Shown here one piece after another: positions 36,884 to 45,706 of a DNA stretch of 64,000 nucleotides. This DNA is from Corallococcus caeni. GTDB taxonomy: Bacteria; Myxococcota; Myxococcia; Myxococcales; Myxococcaceae. The notes under the pieces were generated by a model. That model did no database searches, was not told where the DNA came from, and saw only the letters and a list, made by a program, of their open reading frames with translations. The stretch's first letter is position 1. Every line of letters starts with the position of its first letter. Both the position numbers and the translations under genes were made by a program. The stretch covers positions 186,001 through 250,000 of the forward strand of contig NZ_BTTW01000001.1 in assembly GCF_036245865.1 (NCBI RefSeq). Direction: 5' to 3'.

Positions 36884-37491
36884 TCGACCGGCCTCATGGC
36901 CGCGGCGCGGCGGGCTTCCTGGAAGTCCACGGACATTTCAGGACGGGTTCTGCCTGATTCTTCCGTCATCGCAAGTCGGCGGCAAAGGGGGTGTCTCCCG
37001 TCCACGTCGCAACTGGACACGGGTCCGAAATGCCCTGCCCGAACGGGGTCGCGCGCGTTCCCACACCGCACCACAACCCGCGGCGTCAACGGCCCCGCGC
37101 TCCGGTGGTACGCGTCCCACGCGACGGGCTGTATCGCCCCTGCCGGTGGGTTGAAGGATTCCAACCGGGCCGTCTGAAATTGATGTCTGTCTTTTGAATA
37201 CGAACCTGCCCAGCAGGTAAGCGGGCTCAACGTCGCTTGTGTTCGAAATAAAACTTCGCTATTCGGATTGTCACCTTGGAGCACGGCAGCCTTTCCCCGG
37301 CTGCCGGACGGAGCAACACCAACACACGTCATGCTGTCTTTCTCCTCCCGTTGACACGGCCCTGTCGCACAGGTCCGGGAGCACGAGAGGGGACTGCCCC
37401 GCCGTAAAGCCAGACATTCCCCGGCCATGCCCCGTCTCCTGTCCTGGGAGCATGGCTTTTCACTGCCTGTCCTTTCCCCCTGGGCCACCCC
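36884..37491. other. Divergent intergenic region (608 bp) with lower-GC core
   Basis: I see no supported gene. The part from about 37170 to 37280 is notably AT-richer than the window. Near 37284-37306 an 8-bp inverted repeat (CGGCAGCC/GGCTGCCG, 7-base loop) forms a hairpin. A lone TTGACA at about 37353 has no fitting -10 box. A GG-N9-GC near 37452 resembles a sigma54 site but has the wrong spacing. Confidence 0.45.
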
Positions 37492-38718
37492 TTGAAGAAA
37501 ACCCTCCTCCTGGTTGAAACGTTGTTCGTCCTGGGCGCCGTCGGCTGTGGCGCTCCGGACGGTTCCCTTCCGGACGCGGACCGCCCGCCGGCGCTCGAGT
37601 CCTCCGGCGAGGACCTCACCACCACCAGCTGCACGCAGCTGACCCCCAGCAGCGTGAAGGCCAGCGGCGACGACGGCACCGGCAGCGTCGCGGCGAACAC
37701 GCTGGATGACCAGCTCACCACGCGCTGGAGCAGCCTGGGCAAGGGCCAGTGGATCGACTACGACCTGGGCGCCACCAAGGGCCTGGGCGCGATGGCGGTG
37801 GCCTGGCACCAGGGCGACACGCGGGTGAACACGTTCACCATCTCCGTGTCGCCGGACGGCTACACCTACACGCAGGTGTACAGCGGCAAGAGCAAGGGCA
37901 CGACGACCGCCGCGGAGACGTACACCTTCACGCCGGTGAGCGCGCGCCGGGTGCGCATCAGCGTGCAGGGCAACACCCTCAACGACTGGGCCAGCATCGC
38001 GGAGGCGCGCCCCTGCGCCGGCACGACGACGCCCCCCCCCCCGACCCCCGGCGGCATCGTGTGGCGCGGCGACTTCGAGTCCGGCGACCGCAGCCAGTGG
38101 GACGGCACGCAGATGATGTCCGCGGACCGGCTGCAGGTCGTCGCGTCGCCGCTGCGCGAGGGCGGCTTCGCGCTCAAGGCCACGGTGAAGCAGGGCGACG
38201 ACCCCATCAACTCCAGCGGCAACCGCAACGAGCTCTTCAAGCAGACGAAGGAGCCGGCGGGCTCCGAGTACTGGTACCGCTGGAGCACGCGCTTCGCGCC
38301 GGACTTCCCCAGCGTGAACACGTGGCAGCTGTTCACCCAGTGGCACCACGACGGCTGCTGCGGCTCACCGCCGGTGGAGTTCTACGTCTACGGCGAGGAG
38401 ATGCGGCTCAACATCGGCGGGGACCCGGGCGTCATCGTCTGGAAGACGCCGCTGGTGCGCAACGCGTGGCATGACTTCATCTTCCACGTGAAGTGGTCGC
38501 CCAACGCCACCGTGGGCTTCGTGGAGCTGTACTACGACGGCAACCTGGTGCTGCCCAAGCGCTACATCGCGACGCAGTACTCCGGGATGCTCAACTACCT
38601 GAAGATCGGCCTGTACCGGAACGACACCGTCGCGCCGGTGGGCGTCGTCTACCACGACGGCTGGGTGATGGGCCGCACGAAGGCGGACGTGCTGGACGCC
38701 AACTACCAGCTGAAGTGA
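37492..38718 (+). CDS. Polysaccharide lyase-like lipoprotein with F5/8-type C domain
   Basis: This is a 408-residue lipoprotein beginning MKKTLLLVETLFVLGAVGCG (start TTG; Cys19 lipidated). Residues 45-170 form an F5/8 type C (CBM32-like) beta sandwich (ASGDDGTGSVAANTLDDQLT; ARRVRISVQGNTLNDWASIA). A Pro-rich linker then leads to a heparin-lyase-I-like jelly roll (IVWRGDFESGDRSQWDG; SGNRNELFKQT; WQLFTQWHHDGC). This layout suits surface cleavage of an acidic or plant/microbial polysaccharide; the substrate is uncertain. No ribosome site is seen before TTG, and no nearby ATG fits. The linker is encoded by an 11-C tract. Confidence 0.8.
   Translation: MKKTLLLVETLFVLGAVGCGAPDGSLPDADRPPALESSGEDLTTTSCTQLTPSSVKASGDDGTGSVAANTLDDQLTTRWSSLGKGQWIDYDLGATKGLGAMAVAWHQGDTRVNTFTISVSPDGYTYTQVYSGKSKGTTTAAETYTFTPVSARRVRISVQGNTLNDWASIAEARPCAGTTTPPPPTPGGIVWRGDFESGDRSQWDGTQMMSADRLQVVASPLREGGFALKATVKQGDDPINSSGNRNELFKQTKEPAGSEYWYRWSTRFAPDFPSVNTWQLFTQWHHDGCCGSPPVEFYVYGEEMRLNIGGDPGVIVWKTPLVRNAWHDFIFHVKWSPNATVGFVELYYDGNLVLPKRYIATQYSGMLNYLKIGLYRNDTVAPVGVVYHDGWVMGRTKADVLDANYQLK
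38032..38042 (+). repeat. Poly-C tract (11 bases) in lyase linker
   Basis: Eleven consecutive C residues encode the Pro linker between the carbohydrate-binding and lyase domains. A gain or loss of one base would frame-shift and remove the catalytic domain. Confidence 0.8.
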
Positions 38719-38729
38719 GACACCGGCCA

Positions 38730-38766
38730 CGTGCCCCGGTAGTCCCCCGGTAGTCGCCGGGGCACG
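38730..38766 (+). terminator. Hairpin after the lyase gene
   Basis: Perfect 10-bp stem CGTGCCCCGG/CCGGGGCACG with a 17-base loop, 11 bases after the stop. No U-run follows, so this is a probable but not classic terminator. Confidence 0.5.
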
Positions 38767-38808
38767 CCCCGGGATAGGCTTTCACCGCCCATTCCGAGGA
38801 GCCGTCTC

Positions 38809-39375
38809 ATGCGCCTGTGCGCCGCGCTGACCGCCGTCACCCTGCTGGCGTCCTGCACCACGACCTATGCCATTCCCAAGCCGCAGCTCGCGCGGCTGGA
38901 TGGCTTCAAGGACGACAACGCGGCGCTGCTGCGGGAGCTGGGTGACGTGATGCTCAACCGCCCCAACGACCGCCGGCGCACGGTGCTGGACGTGGAGGGC
39001 AAGGCGCACCACTTCACCTCGGACACGCCGCTGGCGCTGGCGCGGGTCTCCGCCCAGGCGGACGCGGAGTTCCAGCGCTTCATCGAGGTGGGCGTGGACG
39101 CCGACCGCTTCCGGGGCGTGCCGCTGGAGGGCTCCTCCTCCGGCGCGGCCGCGCCCGCGCTCGTGGTGCCCCTGACGGAGGTGGACCACGCCCGGCTGCG
39201 CGAGTTCAGCCTGGGCAAGACGCTGCTGCTGACGGGCACCATCGGCGCGGTGGTGCTGGGCTCGCTGGTGGCGGTGAGCATGCTCTTCGAGCCCACCACG
39301 GGCTCCGACGGCGACGACCGCGGCGTCATCGACCTGGGCCCCCGGCCCCAGGTCCTCCGGGGCCCGCGCTTCTAG
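38809..39375 (+). CDS. Small lipoprotein with C-terminal membrane helix, unknown function
   Basis: I do not recognise this 188-residue protein. The start MRLCAALTAVTLLASC is a lipoprotein signal with lipobox LASC. The middle is a globular, Arg/Asp/Ala-rich region (DGFKDDNAALLRELGDVMLN; GKAHHFTSDTPLALARV). Near 135-158 a hydrophobic stretch (TLLLTGTIGAVVLGSLVAVS) looks like a membrane helix, which is unusual for a lipoprotein. The tail is acidic then Pro/Arg-rich. GAGGAG lies seven bases before the ATG. The stop is seven bases from the convergent tesB stop. Confidence 0.65.
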   Translation: MRLCAALTAVTLLASCTTTYAIPKPQLARLDGFKDDNAALLRELGDVMLNRPNDRRRTVLDVEGKAHHFTSDTPLALARVSAQADAEFQRFIEVGVDADRFRGVPLEGSSSGAAAPALVVPLTEVDHARLREFSLGKTLLLTGTIGAVVLGSLVAVSMLFEPTTGSDGDDRGVIDLGPRPQVLRGPRF

Positions 39376-39382
39376 CGCCCCG

Positions 39383-40252
39383 CTAGCGCGCGTCCGTGCG
39401 CTGGCGCAAGAGGCCCTCCTGGGCCACGGAGGCCACGAGCCGCCCGTCCCGGGTGAAGACGTGCCCGCGCGCCAGGCCCCGGGCGTTGCCGGCCCAGGGG
39501 CTCTCGATGCTGTAGAGCAGCCAGTCGTTGACCTTCAGGTCGCCGTGGAACCACAGCGCGTGGTCCAGGCTGGCCATCTGGAAGCCCGGCTGGAGGAACG
39601 TCAGCGCGTGCGGCTGGAGCGCGGTGCCCAGCAGGTTGAAGTCGCTGGCGTACGCGAGCACGTAGCGGTGCACCTGGGGCTCGTCGGGCATGGCGCCGTC
39701 GGCGCGGAACCAGACGTGCTTCACGGGCGGCTCGGCGGACGGCTCGAAGGGGTCCACGTACGTCACCGGGCGCATCTCGATGGGCTTGGCGGAGAGGAAC
39801 TTCTCCCGGTGCCGTTCCGACATGCGGCCCGCGTGGCGCCCCAGCAGCTCCAGGTCCGTGGGCAGCGACTCCGGCGGCGGCACGTCCGGCATGGTGGCCT
39901 GGTGCGTGAAGCCCGGCTCATTGCCCTGGAAGGACGCCATCAGCGTGAAGATGGGCTGCCCCTTCTGGATGGCCACCACGCGGCGGGTGGTGAAGCTGCC
40001 GCCGTCTCGCACGCGGTCCACGGTGTAGACGACGGGCAGGCCCGCGTCCCCGGGGCGCAGGAAGTAGCCATGCAGTGAGTGCACCGTGCGCGCGTCCTCC
40101 ACCGTCTGGCTGGCGGCGGACACGGCCTGCCCCAGCACCTGCCCTCCGAAGAGCTGGCGGAAGCCCAGGTCCTGGCTGGCGCCACGGAACAGGTTCTCCT
40201 CGATGGGCTCCAGCTTCAGCAGCCCCAACAGCTCATCCAGCACCCGGCTCAT
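39383..40252 (-). CDS. tesB: Acyl-CoA thioesterase II
   Basis: This 289-residue double-hotdog thioesterase is close to the E. coli TesB length (286). Family segments are visible: LFRGASQDLGFRQLFGGQV at the N-terminus, VHSLHGYFLRPGDAG, SFTTRRVVAIQKGQPIF, and SLDHALWFHGDLKVNDWLLY near the C-terminus, which includes the catalytic region. It hydrolyses acyl-CoA to free fatty acid and CoA in the cytosol. The start has GGGAGGA five bases upstream; the longer frame to 40810 is a shadow of the GT39 gene. It is divergent from that gene (101 bp). Confidence 0.92.
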   Translation of the reverse strand: MSRVLDELLGLLKLEPIEENLFRGASQDLGFRQLFGGQVLGQAVSAASQTVEDARTVHSLHGYFLRPGDAGLPVVYTVDRVRDGGSFTTRRVVAIQKGQPIFTLMASFQGNEPGFTHQATMPDVPPPESLPTDLELLGRHAGRMSERHREKFLSAKPIEMRPVTYVDPFEPSAEPPVKHVWFRADGAMPDEPQVHRYVLAYASDFNLLGTALQPHALTFLQPGFQMASLDHALWFHGDLKVNDWLLYSIESPWAGNARGLARGHVFTRDGRLVASVAQEGLLRQRTDAR

Positions 40253-40353
40253 GCACGTCCTCCCGTTTTGACGCACCCCGTCCATATCCCAGCCCCCGGC
40301 CGGAGCGCGCGGGCCAATGTAGAGTGCGGCGCCTTTCTGCTCCGGAGGAGCCC

Positions 40354-41856
40354 GTGGCCCTTCCTTCCCTGCCAGACGCCTTCCGGCGGCACCCGGCGGC
40401 CTGGGGCATGGCGGCCACGTTCGCCGCCAGCCTGCTGTTGCGCGGGCTGTACCTGGCGGGTTCGCCGGACCGGGACTGGCCCTTCTCCGTCTTCTTCGCG
40501 GGCGACGCGCGCTTCTTCCACACCGCCGCGGTGGAGCTGGCGCGGGGCCGAGAGGTCCCGGCCACCCTGCCCTACCACCCGCCCCTGTTCCCCGCGCTGC
40601 TGGGGTGGCTCTACCGGGTGCTGGGGGAGCCCCGGGGCAGCGCGCTGCCGTACAAGCTGGCGCTCGCCTGCCTGGGGGCGGCGACGGTGGCGCTCTGCCA
40701 GGGCTTCTGGCGGCGCCTGCTGGGAACCGCCTGGAGCTGGGTGGCGGCGGGCCTGTACGCCACGAGCTTCGGGTGGCTGGTGCTCTCCACCACGTACAGC
40801 AATGAAACACTGTCCGCGCTGTGGCTGTGTTTCACGTGCGCGCTGGCCTTGCGCGTGGGCGGCCGGGCGCCGTCCCGGGCGGAGGTGCTGGGATTGGGCG
40901 CGGTGATGGGATTGGGCACGCTCACCCGCGCGGAGCACCTGGGGCTGTGGCCGTTCCTGCTCGTGTACGCGTGGACCGCGCGCGAGCGCACGGGCGGATG
41001 GAGGCCGTGGGTCCTGCATTGGGGCGCGGCGGTGGGCGTGTCCCTGCTGCTGCTCGTGCCCTCCGCCCTGCGCAACCTGGACACGATGCGCGAATTGAAC
41101 GCGCGCGCGCCGCACCTGGAGCCGCTGCCGGAGTGGGTGCCCGTCACGGTGTACGGGCCGCTCAACTTCGCGATGGCGAACCACGCGGGCGCCACCGGCG
41201 GCTTCACGCCCGCGCTCATCAACCAGGGCGGCAGCAACGGCCAACTGGACCCGTCCCGTCCGGAACACCGGCGCCTGCTGCTGCACGGCTACGCGCAGGG
41301 GCTGCGCTGGATGGTGGACGCGCCCGGCGACGCGGCCCGCCTCCTGTGGACGAAGCTGGACCTGTGGCTGGACGGCCTGCGCCTGGGCGTCGGCGTGTCG
41401 GACGTGCCCGGGGGCCTCACCGGCGAGCGCGCCCCGGTGGACGTGTTCGTTCCCGATTCAGGATGGCTCAAGTGGCCGCTCGCGGCGCTGCTGCTCGCGG
41501 GGATGCTGCTGTCGCTGCGGCCCGCGCACGCGCCCTTCCGGCTGCTGTCGCTGGTGGTGCTGCACCGCGTGCTCGTCACGCTCGCCTTCTTCGGCTACGC
41601 GCGCGGGCTGCTCGTCGTCTTCCCCGCGCTCCTGCCGCTGCTGGTGCTGCCGCTGAAGGTCCTGGGCGAGCGCCACACGGCCGTGGCCCGGAGGCTGCCC
41701 GCGCTCGCCGGGGCGCTGCTGCTGCTCGCGTGGGCGGAGGCCGCGCTCGTCGCCACGCGCGAGACGCCCCGCCGCTTCATGGCCAGCGGCACCACCGACG
41801 CGGTGAACGGCAAGCTCATCCAGGACGACCGCGTCCGGCTCTGGCCCCAGCCCTGA
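40354..41856 (+). CDS. GT39/ArnT-like glycosyltransferase (membrane)
   Basis: This is a 500-residue polytopic protein with about ten to twelve helices. After the first helix the periplasmic loop reads VFFAGDARFFHTAAVELARG; an acidic pair in this loop is the catalytic feature of PMT/ArnT-type (GT39/GT83) enzymes. YHPPLFPALLGWLYRV follows, as in this family. It should move a sugar from a polyprenyl-phosphate carrier to lipid A, a protein or another glycan outside the inner membrane. The start is GTG 40354 with GGAGGA four bases upstream; the longer frame lies over tesB. The acceptor is unknown. Confidence 0.8.
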   Translation: MALPSLPDAFRRHPAAWGMAATFAASLLLRGLYLAGSPDRDWPFSVFFAGDARFFHTAAVELARGREVPATLPYHPPLFPALLGWLYRVLGEPRGSALPYKLALACLGAATVALCQGFWRRLLGTAWSWVAAGLYATSFGWLVLSTTYSNETLSALWLCFTCALALRVGGRAPSRAEVLGLGAVMGLGTLTRAEHLGLWPFLLVYAWTARERTGGWRPWVLHWGAAVGVSLLLLVPSALRNLDTMRELNARAPHLEPLPEWVPVTVYGPLNFAMANHAGATGGFTPALINQGGSNGQLDPSRPEHRRLLLHGYAQGLRWMVDAPGDAARLLWTKLDLWLDGLRLGVGVSDVPGGLTGERAPVDVFVPDSGWLKWPLAALLLAGMLLSLRPAHAPFRLLSLVVLHRVLVTLAFFGYARGLLVVFPALLPLLVLPLKVLGERHTAVARRLPALAGALLLLAWAEAALVATRETPRRFMASGTTDAVNGKLIQDDRVRLWPQP

Positions 41857-42077
41857 CCTGGATTCCGATTGGAATACTGCGAGCAGACCGAAACACTCCG
41901 AGAGTGAACATTCAGCCACTGAACATTTCAATGACCTGATTTCACTCGATTTTCTCAAAATCGAAGTTACTCAGGAATAGCCGCAATTCATTTTTAAAAA
42001 GCATCTGACCTAAGCAGGAGGCGCTCCGCCCCGGAGCCCGCCGGTCCCGTCCGGCGGCCTCACCCGAGGAGACGTGC
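41857..42077 (+). promoter_or_regulatory. AT-rich control region of the metalloprotease gene
   Basis: This region is much richer in A/T than the rest of the window and holds several short symmetric elements. ATTCC-GATT-GGAAT lies at 41862-41875, and CACTC-CGA-GAGTG near 41895. Direct repeats TGAACATTCA at 41905 and TGAACATTTCA at 41920 are 15 bp apart. An 8-bp inverted repeat, TCGATTTT-CTC-AAAATCGA, lies at 41946-41964. GAGGAGA before 42078 is the ribosome site. No single promoter stands out. Confidence 0.5.
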
Positions 42078-45000
42078 ATGCGCCCCCTGCGGTCCGCGTT
42101 GTGTTGTCTTGCCCTCTTGGTGTCGTCCACGACGTACGCATTCCAACCCTCCCAGCCCGCGCAGCAGGGCGCGGTGGCGAAGAAGGCCTTCTTCAAGCCG
42201 GAGCTGTACCTGCCCATCCAGAACGTGCCGCTGGAGAAGGCGCGCACGTTGATGCCGCGCGCGGGCGCGGACCGGTGGACGAAGTTCCTCTCCCGCACCG
42301 GCGGCAACGTGCAGGTGTACCTGGATCCGCTGTCCGGCATGCCCACGGGCATCCAGGGCAGCTTCCCGCTGCTGCCCGGTGACGGCTTCCGCAACAACGT
42401 CAGCCTGGACGACGTCCGTCAGGGGCTGGGCCGCTCCGTGGGCGGGGTGGACGAGGCGGTGGTGGGCGAGCTCGTCTTCAAGTTCGTCGCGGACAACCAG
42501 GACGCGCTGGGCGTGGACCTGCTGCAGCTGGGCGCGCCGCGCGTGACGCAGGTGTCGGACTCGCTGTGGCAGGTGCACATCCCGCAGGTGGTGAACGGCG
42601 TGCCGGTGCGCCACGGCCGGCTGGCGGCCACCATCAGCCACGGCAACCTCATCCTCCTGGGCACGGAGGCGTGGTCCAACGTGGGCATCGACGTGAAGCC
42701 CACGTTCAGCGCGTCGCAGGCGCTGACGGCGGGCAGCTCGTTCCTGGGCCAGACGCTGTCGCCCACCAGCCTGTGGCAGCAGCCCACGCTGGAGGTGACG
42801 CCCTACGCGCGCACGGGCGCGGCCTTCGGCCAGGGCTATGGCCACGCGCTGGTGTGGAGCTACGGCTTCTCCCTGCCGGGTGAGCACGAGCGCTGGAAGG
42901 TGACGGTGGACGCGAACTCCGGCGAGGTGCTGGCCGTGGAGGACGACAACCACTACTTCGACGCCCAGGTGAAGGGCGGCGTGTACCCGTCCACCAACAT
43001 CGGCACCTGCACGTCGAAGGAGACGTGCGGCACCATGCAGCCCAACACGCCCATGCCGTGGGCGAACACGGGCTTCGCGTCGCCCAACAACTTCACGGAC
43101 GGCGCGGGCATCTACAACTACAGCGCCGGCACCCTCAACACGACGCTCGCCGGCAAGTACGTGAAGATCGCCGACAGCTGCGGCGCGGTGAACGTCAGCT
43201 CCGCCACGGGCAACCTGGACCTGGGCGGCGTGAACAACGACCACGACTGCACGGTGCCCGCGGGCACGTCCCCCGGCAACACGCCGGCGGCGCGCTCCAG
43301 CTTCTACGAGCTGAACAAGATCAAGGAGGTCGCCCGCGGCTGGCTGCCCTCCAACACCTGGCTGCAGGGCCAGCTCACGTCCAACGTGAACCTGGCCAGC
43401 ACGTGCAACGCGTTCTGGAACGGCAGCACCGTGAACTTCTACAAGTCCGGTGGCGGCTGCCGGAACACCGGTGAGATTGGCGCGGTGTTCGACCACGAGT
43501 GGGGCCACGGCATGGACAACTTCGACGCCAACGGCTCCCTGTCCAACTCCAGCGAGGGCTACGCGGACATCGCGGGCATCCTGCGCCTGCAGACGTCCTG
43601 CGTGGGCTACGGCTTCTTCCAGACGACGGACACGGGCTGCGGCCTCACGCCGGACGGCACGGGCTACAACCAGCAGGAGTCGCAGGTGGCGGGCCAGTCG
43701 TGGTGCAACCTGCGCTGCTCGGGCGTGCGCGACGCGGACTGGGCGGCGAGCGCGCCGAACATCCCGGCCACCCCGCAGAACTTCACCTGCAAGATGTGCT
43801 CGTCCGGCTCCGGCCCGTGCAGCAAGCAGGTGCACTGCGCCGCGTCCCCCGTGCGCCAGGCGGCGTGGGACCTGGTGACGCGCGACCTGACCGCCGCGCC
43901 CTTCAACTACAACTCCAACGACGCGTTCCTCTTGGGCAACAAGCTCTTCTACCAGGGCTCCGGCAACATCGGCACGTGGCACGCCTGCAACTGCACCGCC
44001 GGCACGTCCGACGGCTGCGGCGCGACGAACGGCTACATGCAGTGGCTGGCCGCGGACGACGACAACGGCAACCTGGCGGACGGCACGCCGCACATGACGG
44101 CCATCTACGCCGCCTACAACCGCCACAACATCGCCTGCTCCACGCCCGCGCCCACCAACGGCGGCTGCGCGGCCGGCCCCACCGCGGCCCCCACCACCAC
44201 GGCCACCCCGGGCGACAGCCAGGTGAGCCTGGCGTGGACGGCGTCCGCGGGCGCCAGCGAGTACTGGGTGATGAAGACGGAGGGCTTCGCGGGCTGTGAC
44301 TTCGGCAAGGCGCGCGTCGCCACCGTCACCGGCACCAGCTACACGGACCCGGAGGTCGCCAACGGCCGCCAGTACTGCTACTCGGTCGTGCCCGCCAGCA
44401 GCAACGCGTGCTTCGGCCAGGCGTCCGCGTGCACCTGCACCACGCCCACCTGCGCGGCGCCCGGCGCGCCCACGCTGTCCACCCCCGCCTCCGGCGCCAC
44501 CGGCGTGGAGCTGCTCGCGGTGCTGGACTGGGCGGACGTCACGGGCGTGTCCGGCTACGAGGTCCAGGTGGCCACCGACAGCGCCTTCACCAACGTGGTG
44601 CGCAGCGCCAACTCGCTGGTGGCCAGCACCTGGACGGTGGCCCCGGGCCTGACGGCGAACACGGCCTACTACTGGCGCGTGCGCGCGCTCAACTCGTGCG
44701 GCGGCACCAGCGCCTGGACCGCGGCGCGGAGCTTCACCACGCGCGGCTGCGTCACCCTGGCCGCCCCCACGCTGTCCTCGCCCGCCAGCGGCGCCACCGG
44801 CGTCGCCCTGTCCCCGGCGCTGGACTGGACCGACGTGACGAGCGCGGCCGCGTACGACGTGCAGGTGGCCACCGACAGCGCGTTCACCAACGTGGTGCGC
44901 AGCGCCACCGGCCTGTCCTCCAGCGCGTGGAACGTGACGCCCGGCCTGTCCAACCTGACGGCGTACTACTGGCGCGCGCGGGCCACCGACAGCTGCGGCG

Positions 45001-45641
45001 CGGGCGCGTACAGCGCCGCGTCCAGCTTCACCACCACCAACGTGTGCACGCCCACCGTGGCCACGTACAACGCGACCCTGCGCACCCCGGCGTGCGGCTC
45101 CGTGTGCGGCTGCGACACCGGCCCCACGCTGGTCAACGGCCGCGGCACGGTGTCCGGCGGCGTGGAGCCCAACCAGCCCAACACCCTGGGCGCCACCTGC
45201 GCGGACGGCTCCACGGGCACCTACCACTCGGATGAGAGCATCGACCGCATCGTGCTCAAGACGGTGGACCAGGGCACCATCACCCCGGGCAAGCAGCTCA
45301 CCGTGGACGTGACGGTGTGGTGCTACGGCACCAGCGACCAGCTGGACCTGTACTACACGACGAACACCACCACGCCCGCGTGGACGGCCATCAGCACCGC
45401 CCAGGCCTGCACCGCGGTGGGGCTGAAGACGTTCTCCTTCCCCGTCACCGTGGGCAGCACCACCGGCCAGCACGCCGTGCGCGCGCAGTTCCGCTTCAGC
45501 AGCACGCCCACCAGCGCGTGCGTGGCGGGCAGCTACAACGACCGCGACGACCTGGTGTTCAGCGTCGTGTCCGCCGTGGCCGCCAACCCCACCGCCCCGT
45601 CCGCGAAGCAGGTCCGGGGCCGGGCCGTGACGGCGCGCTAG
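42078..45641 (+). CDS. Large secreted zinc metalloprotease
   Basis: This is a 1187-residue secreted protein. It starts with a signal peptide (MRPLRSALCCLALLVSSTTYA) and a propeptide-like region with an FTP/PepSY-type feel (about 90-280). The catalytic centre is DHEWGHGMD with His473, Glu474 and His477, and a third ligand probably Glu493 in SSEGYAD, as in gluzincins such as fungalysin. The catalytic region is Cys-rich (CSSGSGPCSKQVHC). Two Fn3-like repeats (about 790-980; VATDSAFTNVVRSA in each) follow. The last 190 residues form a domain also found in the M28 gene at 46962. It probably digests prey or extracellular protein. The start has GAGGAGA five bases upstream. Confidence 0.87.
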   Translation: MRPLRSALCCLALLVSSTTYAFQPSQPAQQGAVAKKAFFKPELYLPIQNVPLEKARTLMPRAGADRWTKFLSRTGGNVQVYLDPLSGMPTGIQGSFPLLPGDGFRNNVSLDDVRQGLGRSVGGVDEAVVGELVFKFVADNQDALGVDLLQLGAPRVTQVSDSLWQVHIPQVVNGVPVRHGRLAATISHGNLILLGTEAWSNVGIDVKPTFSASQALTAGSSFLGQTLSPTSLWQQPTLEVTPYARTGAAFGQGYGHALVWSYGFSLPGEHERWKVTVDANSGEVLAVEDDNHYFDAQVKGGVYPSTNIGTCTSKETCGTMQPNTPMPWANTGFASPNNFTDGAGIYNYSAGTLNTTLAGKYVKIADSCGAVNVSSATGNLDLGGVNNDHDCTVPAGTSPGNTPAARSSFYELNKIKEVARGWLPSNTWLQGQLTSNVNLASTCNAFWNGSTVNFYKSGGGCRNTGEIGAVFDHEWGHGMDNFDANGSLSNSSEGYADIAGILRLQTSCVGYGFFQTTDTGCGLTPDGTGYNQQESQVAGQSWCNLRCSGVRDADWAASAPNIPATPQNFTCKMCSSGSGPCSKQVHCAASPVRQAAWDLVTRDLTAAPFNYNSNDAFLLGNKLFYQGSGNIGTWHACNCTAGTSDGCGATNGYMQWLAADDDNGNLADGTPHMTAIYAAYNRHNIACSTPAPTNGGCAAGPTAAPTTTATPGDSQVSLAWTASAGASEYWVMKTEGFAGCDFGKARVATVTGTSYTDPEVANGRQYCYSVVPASSNACFGQASACTCTTPTCAAPGAPTLSTPASGATGVELLAVLDWADVTGVSGYEVQVATDSAFTNVVRSANSLVASTWTVAPGLTANTAYYWRVRALNSCGGTSAWTAARSFTTRGCVTLAAPTLSSPASGATGVALSPALDWTDVTSAAAYDVQVATDSAFTNVVRSATGLSSSAWNVTPGLSNLTAYYWRARATDSCGAGAYSAASSFTTTNVCTPTVATYNATLRTPACGSVCGCDTGPTLVNGRGTVSGGVEPNQPNTLGATCADGSTGTYHSDESIDRIVLKTVDQGTITPGKQLTVDVTVWCYGTSDQLDLYYTTNTTTPAWTAISTAQACTAVGLKTFSFPVTVGSTTGQHAVRAQFRFSSTPTSACVAGSYNDRDDLVFSVVSAVAANPTAPSAKQVRGRAVTAR
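44565..44610 (+). repeat. Fn3-repeat core, copy 1 (partner 44862-44907)
   Basis: These 46 bases match 44862-44907 at 45 positions and encode the VATDSAFTNVVRSA strand of the two Fn3-like repeats of the metalloprotease. The repeats are about 99 residues apart, so the domain has duplicated recently or been kept uniform. Confidence 0.85.
44862..44907 (+). repeat. Fn3-repeat core, copy 2
   Basis: Second copy of 44565-44610 (45 of 46 bases equal), in the following Fn3-like unit. Confidence 0.85.
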
Positions 45642-45662
45642 CCGTCCCGCCGTCCGCAGTTC

Positions 45663-45706
45663 CATGGGGGCTCCCGGGGGTCATCCCGGGGGCCCCCGTG
45701 CCTTTT
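45663..45706 (+). terminator. Rho-independent terminator after the metalloprotease gene
   Basis: A 16-bp stem (45663-45678 with 45685-45700, two G-U pairs) and a GGTCAT loop is followed by CCTTTT. It lies 21 bases after the stop and touches the convergent VOC gene end. Confidence 0.85.

Noticed and set aside
37440-37470. Sigma54-type promoter before the lyase gene
   Set aside because: The GG and GC elements are nine bases apart instead of ten, and the flanking bases do not match.
42060-45665. 1201-codon minus-strand frame opposite the metalloprotease
   Set aside because: It covers the whole HEWGH protease gene, is His/Arg/Ala/Val-rich and has no start signals.
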